Positions 1-9,608 of a stretch of DNA of 64,000 nucleotides are shown here, in pieces; position 1 is the stretch's first letter, and each line of letters starts with the position of its first letter. The position numbers and the translations under genes were made by a program. The stretch comes from Asticcacaulis sp. (GTDB lineage: Bacteria; Pseudomonadota; Alphaproteobacteria; Caulobacterales; Caulobacteraceae). The stretch lies in contig JANQAC010000001.1 in the NCBI GenBank assembly GCA_024707255.1, forward strand, positions 2,108,001-2,172,000. The letters run 5' to 3'. The notes beneath the pieces are model-generated. The model worked only from the letters and a program-made list of their open reading frames with translations. It had not been told where the DNA came from and searched no databases.

Positions 1-1
1 T

Positions 2-2632
2 ACCGGGATGCGCGGGTGCGGCAAGACGCTTCTGCTTAGGGCTATGCAATTCCACGCACGTGCGGCACGGCAATCGGACGAACAGGATGCGGCGGTTTTA
101 ACCCGCGTGAAACGGGACAATTATGTGGGATTGTTCGTCTCGGCACAACGTCTTTTAAGTATTGAGACTGCCGGAGATCCAGAGCATAAGAATTCTTTTG
201 CCAGATTATTCGTTGCTTACGGCCTGGAAGCTGCACGTGCGCTTGCTCATTTGTCTGATCTTGATTCCTCTTATGTTCCGGACGGCGGATATATCGCCAT
301 TGCTGACGCGATAGTGGAAAATTTAAGTCCTAGGCCGGAGGTTCCGGAAATATTAACTATTGAACAACTTGAAAGATATCTAATAAAGTTAGTAATACTT
401 GTTGGGCGGTCGGATGACACGACGGAATTGGCTTCGCATCCGGGTAATGCCTTTCCGCAGTTGGCTGACGCGATTAGAAAGTCATCAGCTTTATGGTCTG
501 ATGCTCAGATACTTTTTCTACTTGATGATGTTTCCACCAGATATATTGCTGCCGACCGAATCGAAGTGCTGCTATCGGCGCTTATATTCCAAAATCCACT
601 ATGTGCTTTTAAGATAACGTCCGAGGCGCAGACAATATTTTTGAGCTTAAAATCACCGGGGCAGGTAAACCCTGCCGCTGCCGCTCGTGATTTCGAGACG
701 TTTGATCTGGGAGCGGATGTCCATGGGCGTCTGCGAGATCATCATGTCGGTAAGCGTTTTGTCGAAGATATTTTGAATATGAGGGCGAAATTTTACGCGA
801 GCCATCCAAAGGCAAAGCCCTCGCAAATATTGGGAGACCTTTCGTACGAGGACATAGCGAGAACTATTGCGCTGACATCCAAGGCATCGGGAGATCGGAA
901 AACTGTTTATCATGGCATCACTGCATTAACGGGGATGTGCGTAGGCGATATTGGCAGTGTTATCAGTTTATATGAGGACATGCTCAATCGGGCGGAAGGC
1001 AAGTTTCCGATTTCGGCAAAGGTTCAATCGGACGCCTTTCAGGATTTTTGTTCTCGACATCTATACCTCTTGGACCGTCGCGGAAGTCATTTGAAGGATT
1101 TTGCGAAAGCGTTCGCTGAGGCGGCTCACGAACTTCTAGTTCAATCGGCGCGAAAGAAAACGGCTTCTAAGCCTCGTCTCCGCCAATATGCTTCCATTTA
1201 CGTCAGAGTGACGACTGGCGATTTTTCAGAGCAGATGAAAATTCTTCGTGAACTGGTCGATGCCGGCGTATTTGTATTTACTGGCGGAGCACCAAGAACT
1301 AAGACCCGCGACTCCAATCCGACTCAACAGTTCAAGCTGACCTATCGCAAGATATACGGGCTCGTGAATTTTATCGGTCTGGCAGAGCGCGATAGATTTG
1401 AGCTGTCTGGCGCGGATTTGGAGGAGTGGTTGCGGGCGCCTACAACGGGCAAAGCAATTCTTATGAGAAACCTCAATAATGATCCAGATGACGACATGGG
1501 AGAAGAGCCGGGAGATATCGGAACGGATTTGACTGCGAAATCGGGCAAACGACAGGCGAGTGAGCAGCCATTTCTGGAATTTTTCGAAATTTCAAATGAG
1601 AAAATCATGGACGCGACACCGGCGGATCGGGTCTCGTTAAGTGGTGCTCATCTGCCTTTGCCCACCATTTCTTCGCAATCGCTTGATGATACAGCAGGCC
1701 AAAAAATCGAAACCTTAGTCATAGGCCTTGGTTTTGAAGATAGAGCATTTGCTTCTGTTGATAGGATTCTCGCAACGAGCAAGCCAAATCGGATTTTGGC
1801 CATATCATACAAAGTCGAGGGGAAGACGAAGGAAATTGTTGATTTAATAAAAAAACGTAAAGTCCCACTTGATATAATCACGTACGAAAATGCAATAAAG
1901 CATGAATTCCCTCGGTTGGGTGAGAATGTTTATGTAGATATAACCGCACTAGCGAAGCCAGCATTATTCGGGTTTGTCAGATCTTCACTCAGGGAATCTC
2001 GAAAAATTTGTATCATATATACCGAAGCGGACCGTTATTACCCCTTGGACGACGAGTTGGTTCCCATTTTGGAGGCCGAGGAGAAGGCAAATCATCACGA
2101 GCTTCTTCAGTCATTGAAAAATGTTTTGATGGGGGAGGTCGGCCCCTACAAGCTAATGCCGCTTTTGAAAACTGAGTCCGACGGTACGCGCATGAGAAGT
2201 TTGTGTGCGTTCGCCTCCTCTAAGCATGAGCGGCTGCTCCACCTCGCCGAGGTAGGAGATTATGACCAAATGGATATATTAGTAGATAACGGAGTTTCAC
2301 CGCGCACTAGAATCGCTCAACTGGTGGCAGAGGTAGCGGCTCGTGAAAATCCAAACGCGACAGTTTCGAAATACCCATTTAATGACTTGTCGGGGCACCT
2401 TGAAGCACTTACCCGTCGCTATGAAAATTGGTTTCTGCGAGATGGTCTCAATTTTGAAGTCGGACTGACGGGTAACAAAATACAGGCCGTTGCGGCGGCA
2501 ACGTTGAGTGCGGCTTTCCATCTTAATCAAGTTTGGTATGTCGCCCCGGAACAATTCGACTCTCAACGGTTCACGACTGGCGCAGGCGTTACACATTGCT
2601 TTACCATCGAATTGGCGCAAAGCGGTCAATAA
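2..2632 (+). CDS. AAA/STAND-like P-loop ATPase with C-terminal Rossmann-like domain (5' truncated)
   Basis: The reading frame is already open at base 2 and its first residues form a Walker A motif, TGMRGCGKT, so the true start lies upstream of the window. About 875 residues are visible. A hydrophobic strand plus acidic pair near residue 170 (ILFLLDDVS) is a plausible Walker B. The C-terminal third, from about residue 565, has alternating strands and motifs such as GLGFEDRA, VDITALAKPALFGFV and LTGNKIQAVAAAT, which recall Rossmann/CARF-type sensor domains. That assignment is by eye. The ATPase belongs to the ORC/Cdc6- or STAND-like P-loop proteins common in defence islands. A convergent restriction-modification cassette follows. 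The product is probably an NTP-dependent defence or regulatory protein; the function is unknown. Coding A+T content is higher than in the conjugation genes. Confidence 0.6.
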   Translation, partial: TGMRGCGKTLLLRAMQFHARAARQSDEQDAAVLTRVKRDNYVGLFVSAQRLLSIETAGDPEHKNSFARLFVAYGLEAARALAHLSDLDSSYVPDGGYIAIADAIVENLSPRPEVPEILTIEQLERYLIKLVILVGRSDDTTELASHPGNAFPQLADAIRKSSALWSDAQILFLLDDVSTRYIAADRIEVLLSALIFQNPLCAFKITSEAQTIFLSLKSPGQVNPAAAARDFETFDLGADVHGRLRDHHVGKRFVEDILNMRAKFYASHPKAKPSQILGDLSYEDIARTIALTSKASGDRKTVYHGITALTGMCVGDIGSVISLYEDMLNRAEGKFPISAKVQSDAFQDFCSRHLYLLDRRGSHLKDFAKAFAEAAHELLVQSARKKTASKPRLRQYASIYVRVTTGDFSEQMKILRELVDAGVFVFTGGAPRTKTRDSNPTQQFKLTYRKIYGLVNFIGLAERDRFELSGADLEEWLRAPTTGKAILMRNLNNDPDDDMGEEPGDIGTDLTAKSGKRQASEQPFLEFFEISNEKIMDATPADRVSLSGAHLPLPTISSQSLDDTAGQKIETLVIGLGFEDRAFASVDRILATSKPNRILAISYKVEGKTKEIVDLIKKRKVPLDIITYENAIKHEFPRLGENVYVDITALAKPALFGFVRSSLRESRKICIIYTEADRYYPLDDELVPILEAEEKANHHELLQSLKNVLMGEVGPYKLMPLLKTESDGTRMRSLCAFASSKHERLLHLAEVGDYDQMDILVDNGVSPRTRIAQLVAEVAARENPNATVSKYPFNDLSGHLEALTRRYENWFLRDGLNFEVGLTGNKIQAVAAATLSAAFHLNQVWYVAPEQFDSQRFTTGAGVTHCFTIELAQSGQ

Positions 2633-2793
2633 GATTTAAGAGTGGTTTTGCGAGAGCAGATTTTTAAAAACTAAGCGCTGTTTTTCATATTCCGTCTAAG
2701 CGCGGGTCTGCTAAGGGCTGCGGTAAGTTGTATGGACGCGGGCTTTGGCTGCACATGTAAGGTATTTTCTGCATCTGACCCTACTTGGTTGTC

Positions 2794-4116
2794 CTAAATG
2801 AGCGGCATTTCTTCGTTATGATGATACACCTCGACAATTTGAGAGTGCTTGATCCGAAACTGGCTACGTCTTTTCATTGTCGGGTGCTCTGACGATGCGT
2901 TCTCTATTTTGACGGCGGGGTCGTAATAGATTTTTCCTTCGGCAAGAGCCCTCATAAACAAGATGAAATCGGTTTGCTCGCATAGAAGCGCCTTGGCACC
3001 AAAGGCATATTCCGGTGGAGGTTCGCGGAAAAGGCAGGGCAGATACGCGGCTTGGGCGTGCTTTCGGTTCCAATGCTGCATAATACCCTTGAAGCTCCAG
3101 GATGCTGCTGTCTCGTCATTGCGTGAAATGAGATTGATGCTCCCGTCCATGTCTGTAATCTTGCCGGTCTGTACGTCGTAGCCGTCGAGGGTCATTTTCA
3201 GGCCCGTGTCAGCGTGGAAGTCTTTGTCGCACGTGTAGATACCGCCGAAATTAAACCGATCAGCCTTGCCGCTCTTGTCGGCATATCCAAACCGGCGCAG
3301 AAATTCTGCCACACCTTCGTCTTTGTAGGTGCCCCCATTTGGCTCGGGCGTCATAAGTGTCACGGGGGTCTTGGCGCGATAAGTCTGAAAATCGGTGACA
3401 CTGTATTGTTTGATTTCCCATCCCATGAAATCAGGTTCCGAGTAACCGTTGGGCGATATGCCAAGTTCAGCTTCCAGAGTATAGCCACCGGCATTCCTGG
3501 CCGCGTAGGGCAGCTTTTTGCCGTCTCTGCTTAATTTCTGCGATGCAATCCATTTGAGCGCGTGTATCCGTCGAAGCTCGGCCAGCAATATCGATTTTGG
3601 ATTTTGTGTGACGTCCGCGCTTGCTGGCAGTTCCAGAAAGACGCCAAGGCTTTCCCACTGGCGGCTGTTGAGTTCCACGGCTACTGGGCTGTCGGCCTTG
3701 ATGGCAAAGCCAAGAACTTCCCGCCGGGCTGTCACGCCAATGAATAGAATACGGCCGGGGTCGCGGATGCGCATGATTTCATTTGGCGCCTGCTTGCAGC
3801 GCTTTAAAAAGCCCGACATCCGGACTTCAGGATACTTAGGATACAGGATGAGCTGGGCCTCGGGGGCAGGGTGCTTTCCATCCTGATCCACCCAGAAGAA
3901 ATTCAGGCTCGCTTTGCCGCGGTCGCGAACACTTCCTGCGGCTTCTTCGCTATCTGTGTAGATGTCGTTGTGTGGTATAATGTTGAGGGCTGAAAAGTCG
4001 CCACCGAGGTAGACCTGGTTCTTAGAATTGTCGTTTGGCGACAGTTTCTTCGCATATATTCTCGTCGCTCCATGGTGGAGCATGAGGCCCAAAAGCTGGG
4101 AAAGTGAATCAACCAA
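2794..4116 (-). CDS. MvaI/BcnI-family type II restriction endonuclease
   Basis: 440 residues. The stretch around residues 225-245 has the family's GYTLEAELGI...EPDFMGWEIKQ pattern, in which Glu, Asp and the E-x-K pair form the PD-(D/E)XK-like active site. MvaI and BcnI cut CCWGG and CCSGG respectively. The gene overlaps the end of vsr by 8 bases and lies downstream of a Dcm-type methyltransferase on the same strand, so the three form one R-M and mismatch-repair operon. The partner methylase makes 5-methylcytosine, and Vsr repairs the T:G mismatches that its deamination produces. The exact site cannot be read from sequence alone; CCWGG or CCSGG is inferred from the family. Confidence 0.85.
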   Translation of the reverse strand: MVDSLSQLLGLMLHHGATRIYAKKLSPNDNSKNQVYLGGDFSALNIIPHNDIYTDSEEAAGSVRDRGKASLNFFWVDQDGKHPAPEAQLILYPKYPEVRMSGFLKRCKQAPNEIMRIRDPGRILFIGVTARREVLGFAIKADSPVAVELNSRQWESLGVFLELPASADVTQNPKSILLAELRRIHALKWIASQKLSRDGKKLPYAARNAGGYTLEAELGISPNGYSEPDFMGWEIKQYSVTDFQTYRAKTPVTLMTPEPNGGTYKDEGVAEFLRRFGYADKSGKADRFNFGGIYTCDKDFHADTGLKMTLDGYDVQTGKITDMDGSINLISRNDETAASWSFKGIMQHWNRKHAQAAYLPCLFREPPPEYAFGAKALLCEQTDFILFMRALAEGKIYYDPAVKIENASSEHPTMKRRSQFRIKHSQIVEVYHHNEEMPLI

Positions 4117-4570
4117 GATCTGAGCCCCGGATATTTATTGAATCGTTTCCGAACCTTAGCCATTCAGCCAGAAGCTGTACAGCTTTCTGATCTGCAAGTC
4201 GGGTGCGGCCTTTCAACGCGCATTCCCATACCGTCGCGACGCGCCAGCCCATGTCCGACAGCGAGCGCAGGTTTCGCACGTCGTTTTCTGCGTTGCGGCC
4301 AATCTTTGCACGCCAGAATTCCTGACGCGTGCCTGGCCATTTGAACATATGGCAATCGTGCAAATGCCAGAAGCAGCCATTAACGAAGACGACAGCGCGA
4401 TACCTGGGAAACACCAGATCGGGCTTGCCTGGCAAGCTTCTGTCATGAAGTTTGTATCTGAACCCGAGGCTGTGGAGGGCCTTGCGAATTTGCAGTTCCG
4501 GTTTGGTGTCATGACCTTTGATCGCGGCCATGTTACGGCTGCGCGTTCCGATGTCATGAACGTCAGTCAA
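4109..4570 (-). CDS. vsr: Very short patch repair endonuclease Vsr
   Basis: About 153 residues from a TTG at 4570, two bases after the methyltransferase stop. A longer open frame to 4654 would run inside the methyltransferase gene and lacks homology. Family motifs are complete: DIGTRSRNMAAI near the N-terminus, KPDLVF with the catalytic Asp, and FVNGCFWHLHDC with the zinc and active-site residues. Vsr nicks 5' of the T in T:G mismatches that arise when 5-methylcytosine deaminates in a Dcm-type site. Its position between the C5-methyltransferase and the endonuclease supports a CCWGG-like target. Translation is probably coupled to the upstream gene. Confidence 0.9.
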   Translation of the reverse strand: MTDVHDIGTRSRNMAAIKGHDTKPELQIRKALHSLGFRYKLHDRSLPGKPDLVFPRYRAVVFVNGCFWHLHDCHMFKWPGTRQEFWRAKIGRNAENDVRNLRSLSDMGWRVATVWECALKGRTRLADQKAVQLLAEWLRFGNDSINIRGSDLG

Positions 4571-4572
4571 TT

Positions 4573-5808
4573 TCAGACAGCCTCTTTGTACTGCTGCTGT
4601 TGGGCGCTCAGCAGAGCCTGGATGTGAGGCTGCATAATACGCGCGACCTCGCAAAAGACCGGCACGGCTACTGAGTTCCCGAATTGCTTGTACGCCTGGG
4701 TGTCGGACACGGGGATGCGGAAGTCATCGCTATAACCCATCAGTCGGGCGCATTCACGAGGCGTCAGGCGCCTTGGATTTTTGCCGGCTCCCCGATCAAT
4801 CAGTATTTCCGACCCGTCCTTGTAGTAGCGAGCGGAGAGTGTGCGGGCGACATCATCGCGGCCGACCAGCCCGAAACCAAATCCATTGCCGGCGGCCTTG
4901 TGCTTCGCGGCATACCCCTGCAGGTATGCCCAAAGCTTGTCAGTGAGCGTGTACTTATCGTTCACCCCGGCCGCAGGGCCAGTCGTGTAGGGTTCTTCCG
5001 TATCTTCCGTCGCATCTTCCGGGTGAAGAATACCGCCCAACCGCTGCGTGCTTTTGGAAGGCAGGTTCAGATCGTCCCAGTCAAAGGGCACATTCTCTCT
5101 GAAACCCACGATGACAATCCGTTCGCGATGTTGGGGGACAAAGTGATTGGCATCGATGACCTTGTGCCAGACATGATACCCCAACTCTTCACGGAGGGTC
5201 TTCATGATGACCTCGAAAGTACGCCCTTTGTCATGGCTCTTCAGGTTTTTGACATTCTCAAGCATAAAGGCGGCGGGGCGCTTGTCGTTCAGGATACGTG
5301 CAACGTCGAAGAACAGGGTGCCCTGCGCTTCGTCAAGAAAGCCGTGGCTGCGACCTAATGAGTTCTTCTTGGAGACGCCGGCTATTGAAAAAGGCTGGCA
5401 TGGGAAGCCGGCGATCAGAACATCATGATCCGGAATCTCCGCCGTCTGAATTTGCGTGATGTCCCCATTTATTGGGTGATTGTCCCGAAAATTGGTTGCG
5501 TAAGTATGTTGAGCATATTTGTTCCACTCTGACGTAAATACACAATGGCCGCCAATTGAGTCGAAGCCTCTGCGAAGTCCGCCGATTCCGGCAAACAAAT
5601 CGATGAACGTGAAGCGGCTATTAAGTGCTGTAACGTTCGAAGGACTCTGGATCATGCTCTTCAGAAGGGTCAGTACGCCCTCGCGTGGTGGCTGTTCGCC
5701 TTTCTCCCAGCGATAGACTTGTCTGGGGCTATATCCCAGCTTTTCAGCGAGTGCTTCGATCGTTATGCCCGCCTGAATCCGGAGAGAAGAGAAGTCCTGA
5801 TTTTGCAT
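4573..5808 (-). CDS. dcm: DNA (cytosine-5-)-methyltransferase with N-terminal HTH
   Basis: 411 residues from ATG 5808, which has AAGGTG about 6 bases upstream; an open frame extends to 6030 but without homology. Residues 1-50 form an XRE-type helix-turn-helix ([20 protein letters not shown]). C5-methylase motifs follow in order: [24 protein letters not shown] with the catalytic Cys, [23 protein letters not shown] and X GNSVAVPV. The enzyme protects host DNA from the adjacent MvaI/BcnI-type endonuclease. The fused HTH may let the methylase repress its own operon, as for other HTH-bearing C5-methylases (inference). It is first gene of the operon dcm-vsr-endonuclease. Confidence 0.93.
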   Translation of the reverse strand: MQNQDFSSLRIQAGITIEALAEKLGYSPRQVYRWEKGEQPPREGVLTLLKSMIQSPSNVTALNSRFTFIDLFAGIGGLRRGFDSIGGHCVFTSEWNKYAQHTYATNFRDNHPINGDITQIQTAEIPDHDVLIAGFPCQPFSIAGVSKKNSLGRSHGFLDEAQGTLFFDVARILNDKRPAAFMLENVKNLKSHDKGRTFEVIMKTLREELGYHVWHKVIDANHFVPQHRERIVIVGFRENVPFDWDDLNLPSKSTQRLGGILHPEDATEDTEEPYTTGPAAGVNDKYTLTDKLWAYLQGYAAKHKAAGNGFGFGLVGRDDVARTLSARYYKDGSEILIDRGAGKNPRRLTPRECARLMGYSDDFRIPVSDTQAYKQFGNSVAVPVFCEVARIMQPHIQALLSAQQQQYKEAV

Positions 5809-6166
5809 TGAGCACCTTGTCGCTGGGAATAATTTTGACACGGTGTCGTTATTTGCCCCAGATATCAAGCGTGATTTCACCTTGCGAACGAAAAATATTC
5901 CTGTTCTGTTCCGCATCACCGGCAAACAGAAGACGTGTCTGCCCAGCCATCGATAGGCGAGGTTTGGATGCGAGAAACTGACAGAATGAATCGGGTGCGC
6001 CATTTGCACACGTCCGGGGACGAGGTACAAAAAGTAAGAAGAAAGGGGATTTGTGGCCTGGTCTCCTTATCGTGGCTATGGTATTGTTCAGACGGTAATC
6101 TTGCCAATTGAACTGCCGGGTTTGCGCGGTATTCAGGCTAATGAAATCTACTTCAAAGGTGTTGAT

Positions 6167-6424
6167 ATGAGTGTTTCAGTAGACATCGCGGATCGTCTTT
6201 ACGACTACACCGATGAAGAAAAGGCTGCGGAAGCCGTGTCGGCGTTTCAGGTCGAGAATGGTCTAAGCGACGAAGAGATTGTTGCCCTTTGGGATGCGGA
6301 AGCGGACCCAAGGAGAGGCGAGCTTGAGCGACGCATTTTCGATGCCGTGGACGCAAATGGCAGTGCCCGACGGGCGCAGGAATCGGTGCCCGGCGGCGTC
6401 GCCCTATTTGTCGAAGCCGCGTAA
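6167..6424 (+). CDS. Small hypothetical protein
   Basis: 85 residues from ATG 6167, preceded by AAAGGTG; the frame stays open upstream to 6053. It is strongly acidic in the first two thirds (YTDEEKAAEAVSAF, LSDEEIVALWDAEADP) and has no signal peptide or membrane segment. The gene is divergent from dcm and convergent with the HTH gene at 6450. I do not recognise a family. Coding status rests on the ribosome binding site and codon-like composition only. Confidence 0.4.
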   Translation: MSVSVDIADRLYDYTDEEKAAEAVSAFQVENGLSDEEIVALWDAEADPRRGELERRIFDAVDANGSARRAQESVPGGVALFVEAA

Positions 6425-6449
6425 CGGCGGTGCCCTTGTTCGGCTGAAG

Positions 6450-7150
6450 TTAGTTGTCACCGGATGGACGCTCCCGCAGGATATAGTGGCCGTTTCGCTT
6501 AGCGCCGCGGTAACTCACCAGTTTGCGGTTTTGTAACCCGGCGATGTCGCGCCGGGCTGTCCGAATATTGATATCCCATTTATCCGCAATGCTCACGGCA
6601 TCGGTGCGAGGCGCCTGTCTCAGTTCTGATAGAAACCAGGTCTGTCGAGCGTTGAGTGAGTTTATTGTGACATTTATTGTGCCATCCGCGACGACGGGTT
6701 TATGTGCATTCGGTTCGTCCTGAAAAGCCGCCTTTTCGGGAGTCCTTTTGGGGGAAAGAGTTGAAACGCATCCCAAAGATCCTCGCCGCCGATCTGCATC
6801 AGAACGAGCCGTAAAATGCCCGGAGATGATCTGGCCAGCACAAGTAAGTGTCTGGAAGAAGGGACATTTTTAGCCTGATACCAGTTGGTGACGGTGTTGA
6901 GGTTTGCGGTGGTGATATGACCGATCTGCTTGATGGCCGATGCCATATCCCCGAAGTCTTCGCGGAGGGCTTTTGCGACGATTCTGGCAAGCTCACGATC
7001 AGAGGAAACGTTTGATTTTGCTCCCAAAACTCGCCCTGTTTTTGCAAGCGACAAGCCGTCCCCTCCCGCGTTAGAAATCCCCGCAGCCTCAGAAGGGGCG
7101 GTAACTGCTAACGCCTTCGGGAACGGGATTGATGAGCGTGGGAATGACAA
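6450..7150 (-). CDS. HTH regulator divergent from the recombinase (frameshifted)
   Basis: Two minus-strand pieces form one locus: 7150..6674 and 6776..6450. The upper piece carries DRELARIVAKALREDF...NTVTNWYQAKNVPSS, an HTH-like region, ending ...GGEDLWDAFQLFP. The lower piece carries a DeoR/Lrp-like winged helix, DAVSIADKWDINIRTARRDI...LVSYRGAKRNGHY. Restoring one base in the C5 run near 6756 (minus strand) fuses them into about 230 residues (QLFP-PKRTPEKAAF). The 5' end overlaps the divergent recombinase start, so the true start may be internal. It probably regulates the recombinase/RepB module. The break may be a sequence error, or there may be two separate small regulators. Confidence 0.6.
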
Positions 7151-8694
7151 TCGGAAGTGACGAAACCTCCAGTCGGAAGCGCGGCGCCATGTACGTCCGC
7201 ATGTCTACCGATCACCAGAAATACTCGACAGAAAACCAGGCCGATGCGATCCGTGAGTACGCTACCCGGTTTGCGATCGATATCGTCCGGACATATACCG
7301 ACTCCGGCAAGAGCGGTCTTAGCATTGACGGGCGGGAGGCCTTACAGAGCCTGATTGCTGATGTTCAAAACGGTAGTGCGGATTTTTCCACAATCCTGGT
7401 TCTGGACGTCACGCGCTGGGGCAGGTTTCAGGACGCCGACGAGAGCGCCTATTACGAATATATCTGCCGGCGGGCGGGCATCGATGTTCACTATGTTGCA
7501 GAGCAGTTCGAGAATGACGGAAGCCCGGTTTCAACGATCGTCAAGGGCGTTAAGCGCGCCATGGCGGGCGAGTATAGCCGCGAGCTGTCCGGAAAAGTTT
7601 TTGCCGGTCAGTGCCGCCTCATCGAACTTGGGTTCCGTCAGGGCGGCCCGGCGGGCTTCGGATTGCGACGGGTATTGCTTGACGAGCAACGCAACCCTAA
7701 AGGCGAACTGAAACGTGGTGAGCACAAATCGCTGCAAACCGATCGTGTTGTGCTCGTGGCCGGCCCGGAAGATGAGGTTTCAACCGTACAGTGGATATAT
7801 AAGGCCTTTACCGAGGAGGGGCTTAGGGAATCCGAAATAGCCGCACGCCTCAACCTTCGTACCGTAAAAACCGACCTTGGCCGCAACTGGACGCGGGGCG
7901 TCGTCCATGGAATTCTCACCAACGAAAAATATATCGGCAACAATGTTTTCAATCGACGGTCATTCAAGCTGAAGAAACGCCGGGTGGAGAATAGCCCGGA
8001 AATGTGGGTTCGCGCCGACGGCGTCTTTGAAGCGATCGTCGAACCGCGCCATTTCTACACAGCACAGGGCATCATTCGCGAGAGAAACCGGAAATTCTCG
8101 GACGCAGATATGCTTACAAAGCTCAAGGCTCTCCACGAACGGCAGGGATGGCTGTCCGGAATTCTTATCGATGAAACTGACGATATGCCATCCAGCGCCG
8201 TTTATGCGTATCGCTTCGGCGGGCTCACACAAGCTTATAAGCTTATTGGTTACGATCCGGGGCGCGATCTGACCTTCATTGAAGACAACCGCCATATCCG
8301 CCAGATGCACCCCGAAATTGTTGCCAATGTCCTAAGTCAGATCGGACAGTTGGGCGGCAAGGTGCGAGTCGATGAAGAAACGGACTTTCTTGTCGTCAAC
8401 GAAGAGATCAAAGCGTCACTGGTCATCAGCCGTTGTGGGCAGGCGCCGAATGGCAAAAATCGCTGGCAAATCAGGTTCGACGCCGGCCTAATGCCCGACA
8501 TCACAATTGTTGTTCGGATGGCGGCCAACAACCGGGACGTATTCGACTATTACCTCATCCCGGCGATCGACGTTGAAGACCCAAAAATCCGACTGTCCGA
8601 TAACAATCACCTCGCGCTCGATGCCTATCGTTTCGATGACCTCGAAGCGTTCTTCCTGATGGCTGAGAGGGCAGACCTGCCGGTGCCGGCATGA
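7132..8694 (+). CDS. Large serine recombinase (resolvase/recombinase family)
   Basis: About 520 residues. The N-terminal resolvase domain (about 15-160) has the catalytic serine in YVRMSTDHQKYSTENQ, then TILVLDVTRWGRF and an Arg-rich helix. A recombinase domain follows (about 170-290, with NEKYIGNNVFN). The C-terminal part lacks the Cys-rich zinc ribbon of phage large integrases. A TTG at 7129 or ATG 7132 both fit; the nearest ribosome binding match is weak (GGGA). The stop overlaps the next gene by four bases (ATGA). Linkage to two RepB/ParB-like genes is a recurrent alphaproteobacterial module (from memory). Whether it moves this ICE, a nested element, or only resolves multimers is unknown. 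Confidence 0.85.
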   Translation: MSVGMTIGSDETSSRKRGAMYVRMSTDHQKYSTENQADAIREYATRFAIDIVRTYTDSGKSGLSIDGREALQSLIADVQNGSADFSTILVLDVTRWGRFQDADESAYYEYICRRAGIDVHYVAEQFENDGSPVSTIVKGVKRAMAGEYSRELSGKVFAGQCRLIELGFRQGGPAGFGLRRVLLDEQRNPKGELKRGEHKSLQTDRVVLVAGPEDEVSTVQWIYKAFTEEGLRESEIAARLNLRTVKTDLGRNWTRGVVHGILTNEKYIGNNVFNRRSFKLKKRRVENSPEMWVRADGVFEAIVEPRHFYTAQGIIRERNRKFSDADMLTKLKALHERQGWLSGILIDETDDMPSSAVYAYRFGGLTQAYKLIGYDPGRDLTFIEDNRHIRQMHPEIVANVLSQIGQLGGKVRVDEETDFLVVNEEIKASLVISRCGQAPNGKNRWQIRFDAGLMPDITIVVRMAANNRDVFDYYLIPAIDVEDPKIRLSDNNHLALDAYRFDDLEAFFLMAERADLPVPA

Positions 8695-9608
8695 GTGGTG
8701 CCAAAGGACTGCGCGTGGGCGAGATCGCACGTATCCCCATCGACCGGATCAACATCCTTAATCCGCGGGCGCGCAATCAGAAGATCTTCTTTGATATGGC
8801 GACCAATATGACTCAGGTGGGCATGAAGCGTCCCATCATGGTCACAGCATGTCGTTCCGGTGCCACTGACAAGGGCTATGACCTGATCTGTGGTCAGGGG
8901 CGTCTCGAAGCCTTCCTCGCCTGTGGTCAAACAGAAATTCCGGCCATGATAATCGATGCGACTGAAGAGCAGGCTCTCATTATGAGCCTGGTCGAAAATC
9001 TGGCGCGCCGTCAGCACCGCTCTGCGGACATCCTTCAGGGCGTCGAGATTTTGTCCAGGCAGGGTTATGACGCCGCAGCGATCGGCAGGAAAACGGGCAT
9101 GTCCACTGACTATGTGGATGGTATTCTCAATCTGATGGCCAAAGGCGAGCAACGACTGCTGACAGCGGTCGAAAGCGGCCAGATACCCATGTACCTAGCC
9201 ATACGTATCGCGGAAGGACCTGAGGAAGAGCAGCAGGCATTACAGGAAGCCTACGAATCCAATCAGCTACGGGGTAATCGACTGCTTCTTGCGAAGAAGC
9301 TCATGGATACCCGCCGAAGACGGGGGAAGGCCTACACCGGCGAGAAACGCACGGGGCGGGAAAAAAGCGAAAAGGCACTATCGGTTCAGGATGTCATGAA
9401 GGTGTTCCAGCGCGAACTGGACCGAAAAAGGCTACTGACGAAAAAGGCCGATGTGGCAGCAACCCGGCTTACATTCGTCACCGAGGCATTGCGGGAGCTG
9501 ACGCAGGATGAGCATTTCTGCACGCTGCTCCGGGCGGAGGGCCTTAGCACCCTGCCAAAGCCATTGGCGGCACTCATGTCGGAGCGAGGTGGCCTGCATG
9601 GCTTCTAA
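8691..9608 (+). CDS. ParB/RepB-like partition protein 1
   Basis: 305 residues. The ParB N-terminal nuclease-like fold covers about residues 8-100: IPIDRINILNPRARNQ, ICGQGRLEAFLACG matching the G-x-R/H-R-x-x-A motif, and IMSLVENLARRQH. A central HTH (AAIGRKTGMSTDYVDGIL) and a RepB-type C-terminal region follow. It overlaps the recombinase by 4 bases and the next RepB-like gene by 11, so the three are translationally coupled. No ParA/RepA ATPase is adjacent, so ordinary plasmid partition is not implied. The pair may act as DNA-binding or regulatory partners of the recombinase (inference). Confidence 0.85.
   Translation: MSGAKGLRVGEIARIPIDRINILNPRARNQKIFFDMATNMTQVGMKRPIMVTACRSGATDKGYDLICGQGRLEAFLACGQTEIPAMIIDATEEQALIMSLVENLARRQHRSADILQGVEILSRQGYDAAAIGRKTGMSTDYVDGILNLMAKGEQRLLTAVESGQIPMYLAIRIAEGPEEEQQALQEAYESNQLRGNRLLLAKKLMDTRRRRGKAYTGEKRTGREKSEKALSVQDVMKVFQRELDRKRLLTKKADVAATRLTFVTEALRELTQDEHFCTLLRAEGLSTLPKPLAALMSERGGLHGF

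Noticed and set aside
4684..5358. 224-codon plus-strand open frame
   Set aside because: It is antisense to the dcm catalytic motifs; codon pattern and homology support only the minus-strand gene.
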